Shown here: in pieces, positions 39,617-47,932 of the stretch
Layout of the letters: the number at the start of each line of letters is the position of its first letter
Numbering within the stretch: position 1 is the first letter of the stretch
From: a bacterium
GTDB lineage: Bacteria > UBP18 > UBA7526
Assembly: GCA_030619985.1 (NCBI GenBank)
Contig: JAUXAI010000003.1
Location: 1-62,354 of the forward strand
DNA length: 62,354 bases
Reading direction: 5' to 3'
Notes under the pieces: model-generated
The model's input: the letters and a program-made list of their open reading frames with translations, nothing else
What the model was told of the DNA's origin: nothing
Databases searched by the model: none
Position numbers and translations under genes: made by a program

Positions 39617-39631
39617 TTCTTCTCCTTTTGT

Positions 39632-39726
39632 AACGCCAAAGCGCTAAACGCTAAAACACAAAAGTTCGCCAAAGCGCAAAAATGATTTGGCGTCTTTGTT
39701 TTAAACTTTGGCGACTTGGCGTTAAT
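39632..39726. repeat. CGCCAAAGCG-type self-complementary repeat between rpsO and pnp
   Basis: aacgccaaagcgctaaacgctaaa...tttaaactttggcgacttggcgtt. Confidence 0.8.
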
Positions 39727-39995
39727 CATTTTCTCAAACCCAGTTCCTGGATAATCTTCTCGTATCTTTTCTTATCCTTATCCTTAAGGTAGCCCAACAG
39801 TCTTCTCCTCTGACCAACCATCTTCAGAAGCCCTCTTCGTGAGTGATGGTCCTTCTTATGAGTCTCAAGATGCTTGGTCAAGGAATTAATCCTCTCTGTG
39901 AGAAGGGCAATCTGCACCTCTGGTGAACCAGTATCCTTCTCGTTTAACCGATACTTAGTGGTAATCTCCTTCTTCTTTTCCTTCTCCAAGACCAT
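39726..39995 (-). CDS. rpsO: 30S ribosomal protein S15
   Basis: [74 protein letters not shown]; start moved to 39995 (89 aa, typical). Confidence 0.97.
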   Translation of the reverse strand: MVLEKEKKKEITTKYRLNEKDTGSPEVQIALLTERINSLTKHLETHKKDHHSRRGLLKMVGQRRRLLGYLKDKDKKRYEKIIQELGLRK

Positions 39996-40019
39996 TTTCA
40001 TTTCCCCCTTTCTTACTCG

Positions 40020-40072
40020 CTGCCAATCGCCGAGAGAATCGACGGGGAAGCGATTCTCCCAGCAACGGCACT
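40020..40072 (-). promoter_or_regulatory. Structured rpsO leader candidate (GAGAATCG...CGATTCTC stem)
   Basis: Arms at 40034-40041 and 40051-40058, with possible outer TGCC/GGCA pairing. Confidence 0.4.
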
Positions 40073-40096
40073 TCATTTAAATAATTATATCACACA

Positions 40097-41032
40097 TTAG
40101 GTAAAAGACAAAATTTTTCTTGCTCTGGCAATATCCCTCTCTATCTGGGCCTTAAGGGCTTCTGGGTTTTTAAAAATGATTTCATCACGAATTTTTTCTA
40201 AGAAACCGACCTTTATATCTTGGCCATAGACTCTCCCATGGAAATCAAAGATATAGGCCTCAATAATTCTCGTCCCTCGCTTATGGAAGGTGGGTTGGGT
40301 TCCGATATTTAGAAGCCCATCCCAATCCCTTCCCCTCACTCTTATCCTCCCTAGATAGACCCCATCAGAGGGGATCATCTCATAGTGGGGCCTTATATTG
40401 GCTGTGGGGTAGCCCAACCCTTTCCCTCGGGATTCTCCACGAACTATCCGACCATAGAGGGTGTAGGGACGGCCCAGAAGTTTTGCCGCTTTCTTAACCG
40501 TCCCTCTTCTAATAAGTTCCCTTATTGCTGTGCTACTTATTGCCTTCTTGCCTATTTTTACCAGAGGAATGACCCTGACCTTGAAGCCATACTCTCTTGC
40601 TTTACTTCTCAAGAATGCTATATTGCCTATTGCTCCTTTTCCATAGGTGAAGTTCTTTCCCACGAATACTTCTCTTATGCTCAATTTACTGACCAGAATA
40701 TCTCTGATGAATTTCTCTGGTGAGAGGGAAGCAAATTTCCTATCAAAATTAGTCAGGACAAGGGTGTCTATTCCCAGATCTTGAATTAGATTTATCTTCT
40801 CCTCCTTTGGGGTAAGCAGGGGAGGGCACTTTGCTGGATCAATCGTTTTTAGCGGATGAATATCAAAGGTCAAAACAATTGATTTTTTCCTTAAGTCTTG
40901 GGCCCTTCTTTTTAGAGATTTGATTACCTTCTGATGGCCGAGATGGAGGCCATCAAATGTGCCCAGGGCAAGAATCCCTCTCTTATGCCTTTTCATTATC
41001 TTATCAATTCCAAGAACAAGTTCCATCCTCAA
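40097..41032 (-). CDS. ribF: Riboflavin kinase/FAD synthetase
   Basis: ILALGTFDGLHLGHQKVIKSLKRRA...GRIVRGESRGKGLGYPTANI...SDGVYLGRIRVRG. Confidence 0.95.
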   Translation of the reverse strand: MRMELVLGIDKIMKRHKRGILALGTFDGLHLGHQKVIKSLKRRAQDLRKKSIVLTFDIHPLKTIDPAKCPPLLTPKEEKINLIQDLGIDTLVLTNFDRKFASLSPEKFIRDILVSKLSIREVFVGKNFTYGKGAIGNIAFLRSKAREYGFKVRVIPLVKIGKKAISSTAIRELIRRGTVKKAAKLLGRPYTLYGRIVRGESRGKGLGYPTANIRPHYEMIPSDGVYLGRIRVRGRDWDGLLNIGTQPTFHKRGTRIIEAYIFDFHGRVYGQDIKVGFLEKIRDEIIFKNPEALKAQIERDIARARKILSFT

Positions 41033-41949
41033 CCGATAACCCTCATTGGTTTGAGGGATACAACCTCTTTTTCTATTCTTTTTAGATCTCCAATATCGAA
41101 TAGTGCTTTGGCGATTGCTAAGAGTGATTCTTTAGAATTATGGATCCTAACCAATTCTTTTCCTTTAATAGGTGAAGAAAGTTCCTGTATCCCAGAAGCC
41201 TCTATGGGCATCCCATTGAGAACAGATTCTCTTACCCTTTCTTTAACCTTCACTATCGGCAGATGCCCCAAGGCTTTATCCATACTCATTAGATATTTCT
41301 TTAAATTAGGTAGTTTCTTCAATTCTTCCAGGGTATGGCTTTCTTTCAAAGTAAAGATACCTGATTTAGTACGCACTAGATTTTTCAGGCAGGCCCCACA
41401 ACCTAGGGCTTTTCCCATATCATGACAGAGGGTCCTAATGTAGGTTCCTCTGGAGCAATTTATCTCAAAGATGATATCTGGCGGTTTATATTCTAAAAGA
41501 TTGAGATTATAAATTTTAACCTCTCTCTTTGGCCTTTCTACTTCCTTCCCTTTCCGGGCTAACTTATAAAGCCTCTCCCCCTTTACTTTCACTGCCGAGA
41601 CCATGGGTGGAATCTGCTCTATCTTTCCTAAAAAATTCTTGAGGACTTCCTTTATCCTTTTCTCTAGGACATTAATTTTTTCATTTTTAGCAATTATCTT
41701 GCCCGTTATATCCTGGGTATCGGTGGTGATCCCTAATCTCATGGTTGCCCGATATCCTTTTCCCTCTTCCAAAAACTGGATTATCTTGGTTGCCTTACCG
41801 ATGGCGATGGGAAGAACGCCAGTGGCCTCGGGATCCAGGGTTCCGGTATGACCCACCCTCTCCCCTAGAACTAATCTCCTTATCTCATCTACCACATCGT
41901 GAGAAGTCATGCCCTGCGGCTTATCGACATTTAGAAATCCATCCATCAT
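41029..41949 (-). CDS. truB: tRNA pseudouridine(55) synthase
   Basis: GFLNVDKPQGMTSHDVVDEIRRLVLGERVGHTGTLDPEATGVLPIAIGKATKI. Confidence 0.96.
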   Translation of the reverse strand: MMDGFLNVDKPQGMTSHDVVDEIRRLVLGERVGHTGTLDPEATGVLPIAIGKATKIIQFLEEGKGYRATMRLGITTDTQDITGKIIAKNEKINVLEKRIKEVLKNFLGKIEQIPPMVSAVKVKGERLYKLARKGKEVERPKREVKIYNLNLLEYKPPDIIFEINCSRGTYIRTLCHDMGKALGCGACLKNLVRTKSGIFTLKESHTLEELKKLPNLKKYLMSMDKALGHLPIVKVKERVRESVLNGMPIEASGIQELSSPIKGKELVRIHNSKESLLAIAKALFDIGDLKRIEKEVVSLKPMRVIG

Positions 41950-42911
41950 CTCAGCTGTTTCTCTACCTCAGCTAGCACCTTCTCCTTTACCTCCTCCAAA
42001 TCTCCCTTTATTGTGCAGGCAGAAGCACGAAGATGTCCTCCACCTCCAAATGTTTTGGCTATCCTATTAACATCGGCACTAGACTTGGAGCGGAAACTAA
42101 CTTTTACCTCATCCTTAGCAAGTTCAGTAAATAGAATGGCCACCTCACTCCCTTTCACAGAACGAACATAGTTGATGAAGTTCTCCGTCTCCGCTTTGGT
42201 AGTCCCGGTCTCCTTGAACATCTCATCGGTAATGGTCATCCAGGCTATTTGACCATCCTCGCTCCTTTCTAAGGTGTCTAAGGTCATGCTCAATAGCTTT
42301 ATGGCAGAGGGAAGCTGGGTCTCATATACCTGGTGGGTGATTTGAGCAGGCTTCAAATCCCCAATCTTCATAAGATCAGCAACGATCTCATGTGATCTCG
42401 ATGTGGTATTCGACTGCCGGAAGGAACCGGTATCTGTCAGGATGCCCACATAGAGGCATAGGGCAATCTCCCTATCTATCTTGAATCCTATCACTTTTGT
42501 CAGTTCATATATCTCTTCTCCCACGGCAGAAGCCTTAGTATTAACATAGTTATACTTTCCAAACTTTTTATTTCCCAGATGGTGATCGATATTTATGATG
42601 ACCTTTGCTTTCTTGATGGTCTCTTTAGTGCTCCCCAAACGAGAAAGTTCTGGACTATCCAGAACAAAGGCCACATCAAACTCTCTATTCTTGGGTAGTT
42701 CTTGCTTGATACTTTCTCTCCCGGAAAGAAAATCATAGGTTTTAGGGGCTGGATCATGGTTGGCGATGGTTACTTCCTTTCCTAATTTTTCCAGTATGCG
42801 CTTTAAGGCCAGTTGAGAGCCGATGGAATCCCCATCTGGCCTGATGTGAGAAGTAATGAAGAAACTCTCATTCTCTCTGATAACTTCGACAATCTTCTTT
42901 AGTTCATCCAT
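41946..42911 (-). CDS. nrnA: DHH/DHHA1 bifunctional oligoribonuclease/pAp phosphatase NrnA-like
   Basis: FITSHIRPDGDSIGSQLALKRIL...VINIDHHLGNKKFG...VSFRSKSSADVNRIAKTFGGGGHLRASACTI. Confidence 0.93.
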   Translation of the reverse strand: MDELKKIVEVIRENESFFITSHIRPDGDSIGSQLALKRILEKLGKEVTIANHDPAPKTYDFLSGRESIKQELPKNREFDVAFVLDSPELSRLGSTKETIKKAKVIINIDHHLGNKKFGKYNYVNTKASAVGEEIYELTKVIGFKIDREIALCLYVGILTDTGSFRQSNTTSRSHEIVADLMKIGDLKPAQITHQVYETQLPSAIKLLSMTLDTLERSEDGQIAWMTITDEMFKETGTTKAETENFINYVRSVKGSEVAILFTELAKDEVKVSFRSKSSADVNRIAKTFGGGGHLRASACTIKGDLEEVKEKVLAEVEKQLR

Positions 42912-42924
42912 ACTTCTTCCACCT

Positions 42925-43080
42925 CATTAAACGCGAATTTCTTTGGATTGCTTACTGTTTGGGTCTATAAACGCGAATTCTCGCGAATTTATTCGTGTAG
43001 ATTCGCGTCTTCTGTTATTCGTGTCTATTCGTGTTTGTTTATTGCGTCCTTGCTTTTCAGTTCGCGTTGATTCGTGTCCC
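42925..43080. repeat. TTCGCG/TTCGTG iterated array
   Basis: aaacgcgaattctcgcgaatttattcgtgtagattcgcgtcttctgttattcgtgtctattcgtgtttg...cagttcgcgttgattcgtgtcc. Confidence 0.9.
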
Positions 43081-43426
43081 CTGCAATCTTTCTCAATACT
43101 TCCTCTATGTGTGTCCCATGCTCTATAGCTTCATCGAATCTAAACTCAATCTCTGGAGTGAACTTCATCTTTATTCTCTGTCCGATCTCCCTACGAATAA
43201 ATCCCTTGGCATGCTCCAGGCCTTCTAAGGTCTTCTCTTTGTTCTCTTTCTTTAAAACAGTAATAAATACCCTTGCGTAGCGCAGGTCATCAGTAACACT
43301 CACCCCAGTAACGGTAACAAATCCAATCCGAGGATCCTTTAATTCCCTCTGAATGATCTTTGAGATCTCTTCCTGAATGAGTCTTCCTGCCCGCTGGGCT
43401 CTTCTCCGCGTCATATCGCCTCCCAA
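43025..43426 (-). CDS. rbfA: Ribosome-binding factor A
   Basis: RRRAQRAGRLIQEEISKIIQRELKDPRIGFVTVTGVSVTDDLRYARVFITVL. Confidence 0.95.
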   Translation of the reverse strand: MGGDMTRRRAQRAGRLIQEEISKIIQRELKDPRIGFVTVTGVSVTDDLRYARVFITVLKKENKEKTLEGLEHAKGFIRREIGQRIKMKFTPEIEFRFDEAIEHGTHIEEVLRKIAGDTNQRELKSKDAINKHE

Positions 43427-43439
43427 TTTCCCAGTAAGA

Positions 43440-43500
43440 AGTTAACAGTTTACAGTGTACAGTAAAAAAACTGGTTACTGTTCGCTGGTTACTGGTTACT
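43440..43500. repeat. Self-complementary AGTTAACAGTTTACAGT / ACTGGTTACTGTTCGCTGGTTACTGGTTACT repeat
   Basis: Direct reading. Confidence 0.85.
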
Positions 43501-43782
43501 TTAGAAGATTTCTATCTCATAATCTGTAAGGGAGATATTTCTATTCTGCTCTATAAAATGGACTACCTTAGAAAGGATGCGATTTGCTTGGGCCTTATCA
43601 TTCGTCACACAGGCCAAGCCCAGAGTGGCTCTCTGCCAGAGATCCTGTTTTTCCACCTCAGCAATGGAGACGTTAAATCTATTCTTTACTCTCTCCTTTA
43701 TACTCTTGATGATCTGTCTCTTCCCTTTCAGGGAATTCACTCCCGGGATATGTAATTCAATTCGCGCTATGCCAATTATCAT
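43501..43782 (-). CDS. DUF503 family protein
   Basis: IARIELHIPGVNSLKGKRQIIKSIKERVKNRFNVSIAEVEKQDLWQRATLGLACVTND. Confidence 0.93.
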   Translation of the reverse strand: MIIGIARIELHIPGVNSLKGKRQIIKSIKERVKNRFNVSIAEVEKQDLWQRATLGLACVTNDKAQANRILSKVVHFIEQNRNISLTDYEIEIF

Positions 43783-43837
43783 TAATATTCCCCTTCTTTC
43801 ATTCTCCCCTTCTCCCTATCTCCGTTTCCCCGTTTCC

Positions 43838-45817
43838 CTATTCACTGCGGGAAACCTCTTCCACCTTATAGGCCTCTATGATGTCTCCTTCTTTTATATC
43901 GTCAAAGTCTCCCAGACCGATGCCACACTCAAATCCTTCCTTCGCTTCCTTAACATCTTCCTTAAAACGCTTAAGGGAATTAATGTTTCCCTCATAGATT
44001 ACCTTCCCTTCCCTGATGAGTCTCACCTTGGCGTTCCTTATCATGTTCCCTTCTTTTACATAAGAGCCGGCAATCATTCCTTTAGGAATTTTGAATATCT
44101 GGCGTACCTCTGCCCTTCCCAAGATTATTTCTTTTAGCTTGGGGGCAAGCATTCCCTTCATGGCCTTCTTGACATCCTCTATTGCTTCATAGATGACGTC
44201 ATAGGTTCGGATGTCAACGTTCTCCCCGGAAGCCAGGCTTTGGGCACCAGGTGAACTTTCGACATGAAAACCGATAATCACAGCATCCGAGGCTGAGGCT
44301 AAGATAACATCCGATTCATTGATTGCCCCCACCCCCCTATGGATGACGTTTACCCTCACCTCTGCACTCGATAAAGATTCGAGGGAATCGCTCAGGGCTT
44401 CAATGGAACCCTGGACATCCCCCTTAATGACGAGAGAGAGTTCTTTCAATCTTCCTTCCTCTATCTGCCTATAGAGACCCTCCAGGCTAATGTGGGCTGG
44501 TTTGGCTAATTCTAAAGCCTTTGCTTTCTCCCGCCTCTTCTCTGCTATCTCACGCGCCTTAGTCTCGTCTTTCACCATCTCAAAGGTATCCCCTGCCTGG
44601 GGAACTTCAGAGAGACCAGAGACCTCAACTGGTATAGAAGGTCCGGCCTCTTCCACTTCTCTCCCTAGATCGTCGGCTAATGTTCTCACCTTCCCAGAAT
44701 AGTCTCCAACCGCCAGGATGTCCCCCACCCTCAGGGTTCCGCTCTGGACTAAAACTGTGGCCACCGGCCCCTTTCCTTTATCCAGTCGGGCTTCGATGAC
44801 CGTCCCTTTTGCGGGAAGGGTGGGATCGGCCTTCAATTCCAGCATCTCCGCTTCCAATAAGAGCATCTCCAATAATTCATCGATACCCTTCTTCTCCTTA
44901 GCAGAGACCTTAACCACAATGGTCTTCCCTCCCCATTCCTCAAACGTCAGATTATAATCCCTCAGCTGCCTCTTTACTCTTTCCGGATCAGCATTGGGTA
45001 GGTCGCACTTATTTATGGCAACTACTATGGGTACTTTTGCTGCCCGGGCATGGTCGATGGCCTCTACGGTTTGGGGCATGATCCCATCATCTGCAGCCAC
45101 CACCAGAACAACGATGTCCGTCACCTGTGCCCCCCTGGCTCGCATGGCAGTGAAGGCCTCGTGGCCCGGGGTATCTAAAAAGGTTACTTTACCCTTTTTC
45201 AATTCCACTTCATAGGCTCCGATATGCTGGGTGATTCCTCCCGCTTCCTGGGCAATGATGTTGCTCTCTCTTATGGCATCCAGAAGAAGGGTCTTTCTAT
45301 GGTCCACATGGCCCATGATGGTAACCACTGGTGGACGAGGAATTAATCTCTTTCCTTTCTCTATTTCTTTGGGGATGACCTTCTTCTTTGCTACCGGTAA
45401 GGCTTCAATAACGAATCCATACTCAAAGGCCACCCTATTGGCAGTGGCAACATCTAAAGATTGATTGATGGTCGCCATTATTCCGACACTCATTAATTTC
45501 TTTATTAGTTCGCTTACCTTTATTTTCATCTTTTGGGCTAATTCCCCAACCGTGATCGTCTCCTCAATCTTAATCACCTCTTTTGGTTTCTCCTCTACTG
45601 GTGGCTTCTCAATAATCTTCTCTACCTTCTCTGCTATTTCTGGGGCAGGCTTCTCCTTCTCCTCTATCTTGGCAATGACCTTCGCTATCTCTTCTTTAAT
45701 GAGAACGCTCATATGGCTCTTCACTTCAATCTCTAGTTCTTTCAATAGGGCAAGGAGTTCCTTACTGGTCATCCCTAACTCCCGAGCCAGTTCATATACC
45801 TTCATTCTCTCAACCAT
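43838..45817 (-). CDS. infB: Translation initiation factor IF-2 (start may be 45805)
   Basis: [23 protein letters not shown]...[57 protein letters not shown]-loop Gly replaced by Arg. Confidence 0.96.
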   Translation of the reverse strand: MVERMKVYELARELGMTSKELLALLKELEIEVKSHMSVLIKEEIAKVIAKIEEKEKPAPEIAEKVEKIIEKPPVEEKPKEVIKIEETITVGELAQKMKIKVSELIKKLMSVGIMATINQSLDVATANRVAFEYGFVIEALPVAKKKVIPKEIEKGKRLIPRPPVVTIMGHVDHRKTLLLDAIRESNIIAQEAGGITQHIGAYEVELKKGKVTFLDTPGHEAFTAMRARGAQVTDIVVLVVAADDGIMPQTVEAIDHARAAKVPIVVAINKCDLPNADPERVKRQLRDYNLTFEEWGGKTIVVKVSAKEKKGIDELLEMLLLEAEMLELKADPTLPAKGTVIEARLDKGKGPVATVLVQSGTLRVGDILAVGDYSGKVRTLADDLGREVEEAGPSIPVEVSGLSEVPQAGDTFEMVKDETKAREIAEKRREKAKALELAKPAHISLEGLYRQIEEGRLKELSLVIKGDVQGSIEALSDSLESLSSAEVRVNVIHRGVGAINESDVILASASDAVIIGFHVESSPGAQSLASGENVDIRTYDVIYEAIEDVKKAMKGMLAPKLKEIILGRAEVRQIFKIPKGMIAGSYVKEGNMIRNAKVRLIREGKVIYEGNINSLKRFKEDVKEAKEGFECGIGLGDFDDIKEGDIIEAYKVEEVSRSE

Positions 45818-45871
45818 AGTATTCCTCCCTCAATTCAGTTGATAAGTTGACAAGTTAATAAGAAAACATCT

Positions 45872-45991
45872 GGTTACGGTTAGGGTTAAGTTGTTAGTTT
45901 GGTTGTTAGGTTAGGTAGTTGGTCTTTACACACCTTTCCCTTGCCTAACTACCAAACCCACTACCTTACTTTAACCTAACTACATAACCTG
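45872..45991. repeat. ~120-nt imperfect inverted repeat element, copy 2
   Basis: ggttagggttaagttgttagtttggttgttaggttaggtagttggtcttt...; near-copy of 37383-37500. Confidence 0.85.
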
Positions 45992-46000
45992 CGTCGATTA

Positions 46001-47257
46001 TTAACTGCTGACTTTTTTCTCTTCTGTTTCCCCTATCAAATCCTTTGCTGCTTTTAGGATTTTTTCGGCAGTCTTCTTTCCAATTCCTTTAACCTTTGTC
46101 AAATCTTCCATTTTACTTTGGGCAATATCAACTACGTTCTTAAAACCTGCTTCCTCTAAAGCCTTAGCACTCTTTTCTCCTACGCCTGGTAGTTCAGTCA
46201 ACTTTATCTTTGCCTTCTCTTCCAAGGCCTTTTCTTCCGGGCTCTTGAGATCTATCTTCCATCCAGTCAGTTTTGCTGCCAGGCGAACGTTCTGTCCTTT
46301 TTTACCAATGGCCAGGGAGAGCTTATCCTTGGGAACGATGACCTCCATCCCCCCCTCTTCCTTGTGGACGATAACTTCCTGCACCTGGGCGGGCTTTAGG
46401 GCGCTTGAGACAAAGGCAACCGCATCCTCATTATAGGGGATGATGTCGACCTTCTCTCCTCTTAGTTCCTGGATGATGGAGTTCACCCTTGCTCCCCTGG
46501 TTCCCACACAGGAGCCCACAGCATCGACATTGGCATCCTTTGAGAAGACGGCGATTTTCGTCCTCCCTCCTGCCTCCCGGGCGATATTTTTTATCTCAAC
46601 AATCTTCTCATATACCTCAGGGACCTCTAATTCAAATAATCTCCTCACCAGTCCCGGATGGGTCCTGGAGAGTATGATCTGGGGTCCCCTCGGGGTTCTC
46701 TTTACATTCAGGATATAGGTCTTTATCCTATCCCCGTATCTATAATCCTCACCCCAGGTTTGCTCCCTTACGGGCAGGATGGCCTCTATTTTTCCTAAGG
46801 TCACGATTACTGTTTTATGTTCACTGCGCTGGACGATTCCCGTAATAATATCTCCCTCCCTCTCTTTAAACTCTTGGTATATCTTCTCCCTCTCCGCCTC
46901 CCTTATTCTCTGAGTAACCACCTGCTTTGCCGTCTGGACGGCAATCCTCCCAAACTCCTTGGGGGTGATCTCTACCTCTATCTCCTGATTCAACCTCACC
47001 TTCTTCTTTATTCTCTTGGCCTCTTCCTTCCCTATCTCTATCCTGGGATCCTCTATTTCCTTAACCACTCTTTTTTTGACCAGTACCCTCAGTCTTCCGG
47101 TATCTGGACTAATATCGATGGTTACATTCTCACTGGAACCGAAGTGCTTCTTATAGGCAGAAAGGAGAGCGGAGCGTAGGGCCTCAACAATGATCCCCAG
47201 CTCTATTTCCTTCTCCTTCCTTATCTCGTCCATTAATCCCTTCAACTCAACACTCAT
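46001..47257 (-). CDS. nusA: Transcription termination/antitermination protein NusA
   Basis: GIIVEALRSALLSAYKKHFG...PVREQTWGEDYRYGDRIKTYIL...GTRGARVNSIIQELRGEKVDIIPYNED...LAIGKKGQNVRLAAKLTGWKIDL. Confidence 0.97.
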   Translation of the reverse strand: MSVELKGLMDEIRKEKEIELGIIVEALRSALLSAYKKHFGSSENVTIDISPDTGRLRVLVKKRVVKEIEDPRIEIGKEEAKRIKKKVRLNQEIEVEITPKEFGRIAVQTAKQVVTQRIREAEREKIYQEFKEREGDIITGIVQRSEHKTVIVTLGKIEAILPVREQTWGEDYRYGDRIKTYILNVKRTPRGPQIILSRTHPGLVRRLFELEVPEVYEKIVEIKNIAREAGGRTKIAVFSKDANVDAVGSCVGTRGARVNSIIQELRGEKVDIIPYNEDAVAFVSSALKPAQVQEVIVHKEEGGMEVIVPKDKLSLAIGKKGQNVRLAAKLTGWKIDLKSPEEKALEEKAKIKLTELPGVGEKSAKALEEAGFKNVVDIAQSKMEDLTKVKGIGKKTAEKILKAAKDLIGETEEKKVSS

Positions 47258-47269
47258 TCTCTCTTATTC

Positions 47270-47335
47270 TCCCTTCGTGTAGTTTCGTGTGTCATTTTAT
47301 TTATTCTTCTTTACCCTTCGTGTTTATTCGTGTAA
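47270..47335. repeat. TTCGTG iterated words between rimP and nusA
   Basis: cttcgtgtagtttcgtgtgtc...cccttcgtgtttattcgtgtaa. Confidence 0.85.
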
Positions 47336-47782
47336 ATTGGCTTTGGCTATATTCTTTATCGGAATCTCTATAATCTTGCCTTCCTTTGTTTCCAAGGCAA
47401 CCCGTTCCTCTTTATAATCCTTCAGGGTTCCCACAAATCTCTTCTGATTATCGATGGGTGAGAAGGTCTTGACCTTAATTAATCTTCCTATAAACCTCTT
47501 AAAATCCTTTTCTCTCTTCAACGGTCTATCCAGGCCAGGAGAAGAGACCTCCAAGAGATAATGACCCCTTATAATATCAGTTCTATCTATGATAGGCTCT
47601 ATTCTTTGACTCAACCTTTCGCAGTCGTCTATCTTAATTCCACCAGGCTTATCAATGTAGAGGCGTAGTATACCCCTACCCTTTCCCATTTTGTACTCAA
47701 TATCTACCAACTCCATCCCCTCTTCTTCTAGAATAGGGAGAACCAGCCTCTCCACTTCCTCTCTCACTTTTCCCATCGCCAT
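47324..47782 (-). CDS. rimP: Ribosome maturation factor RimP
   Basis: VLPILEEEGMELVDIEYKMGKGRGILRLYIDKPGGIKIDDCERLSQRIEPIID; start moved to 47782 since upstream codons are repeat. Confidence 0.93.
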   Translation of the reverse strand: MAMGKVREEVERLVLPILEEEGMELVDIEYKMGKGRGILRLYIDKPGGIKIDDCERLSQRIEPIIDRTDIIRGHYLLEVSSPGLDRPLKREKDFKRFIGRLIKVKTFSPIDNQKRFVGTLKDYKEERVALETKEGKIIEIPIKNIAKANLHE

Positions 47783-47840
47783 TCCTCCAAATTTCTGTTT
47801 TCCTCTGTGTTCTCTATTATTTCTCTGTGACCTTTGTGGT

Positions 47841-47870
47841 AAAAGAAAGGAGTGGGTTAAGCCCACTCCT
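47841..47870 (-). terminator. Intrinsic terminator-like hairpin downstream of proS
   Basis: Minus strand AGGAGTGGGCTTAACCCACTCCTTTCTTTT: 9-bp stem followed by a T-rich run. Confidence 0.65.
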
Positions 47871-47895
47871 AAGAAGCAAATCCTAAGGTTATAAT

Positions 47896-47924
47896 ACTAT
47901 AGCACAGATACATCTAAAATGCAA
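47896..47924 (-). promoter_or_regulatory. Candidate promoter TTGCAT-17 nt-TATAGT upstream of rimP
   Basis: -35 complement at 47919-47924, -10 complement at 47896-47901. Weak -35. Confidence 0.35.
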
Positions 47925-47932
47925 GAAAAATT

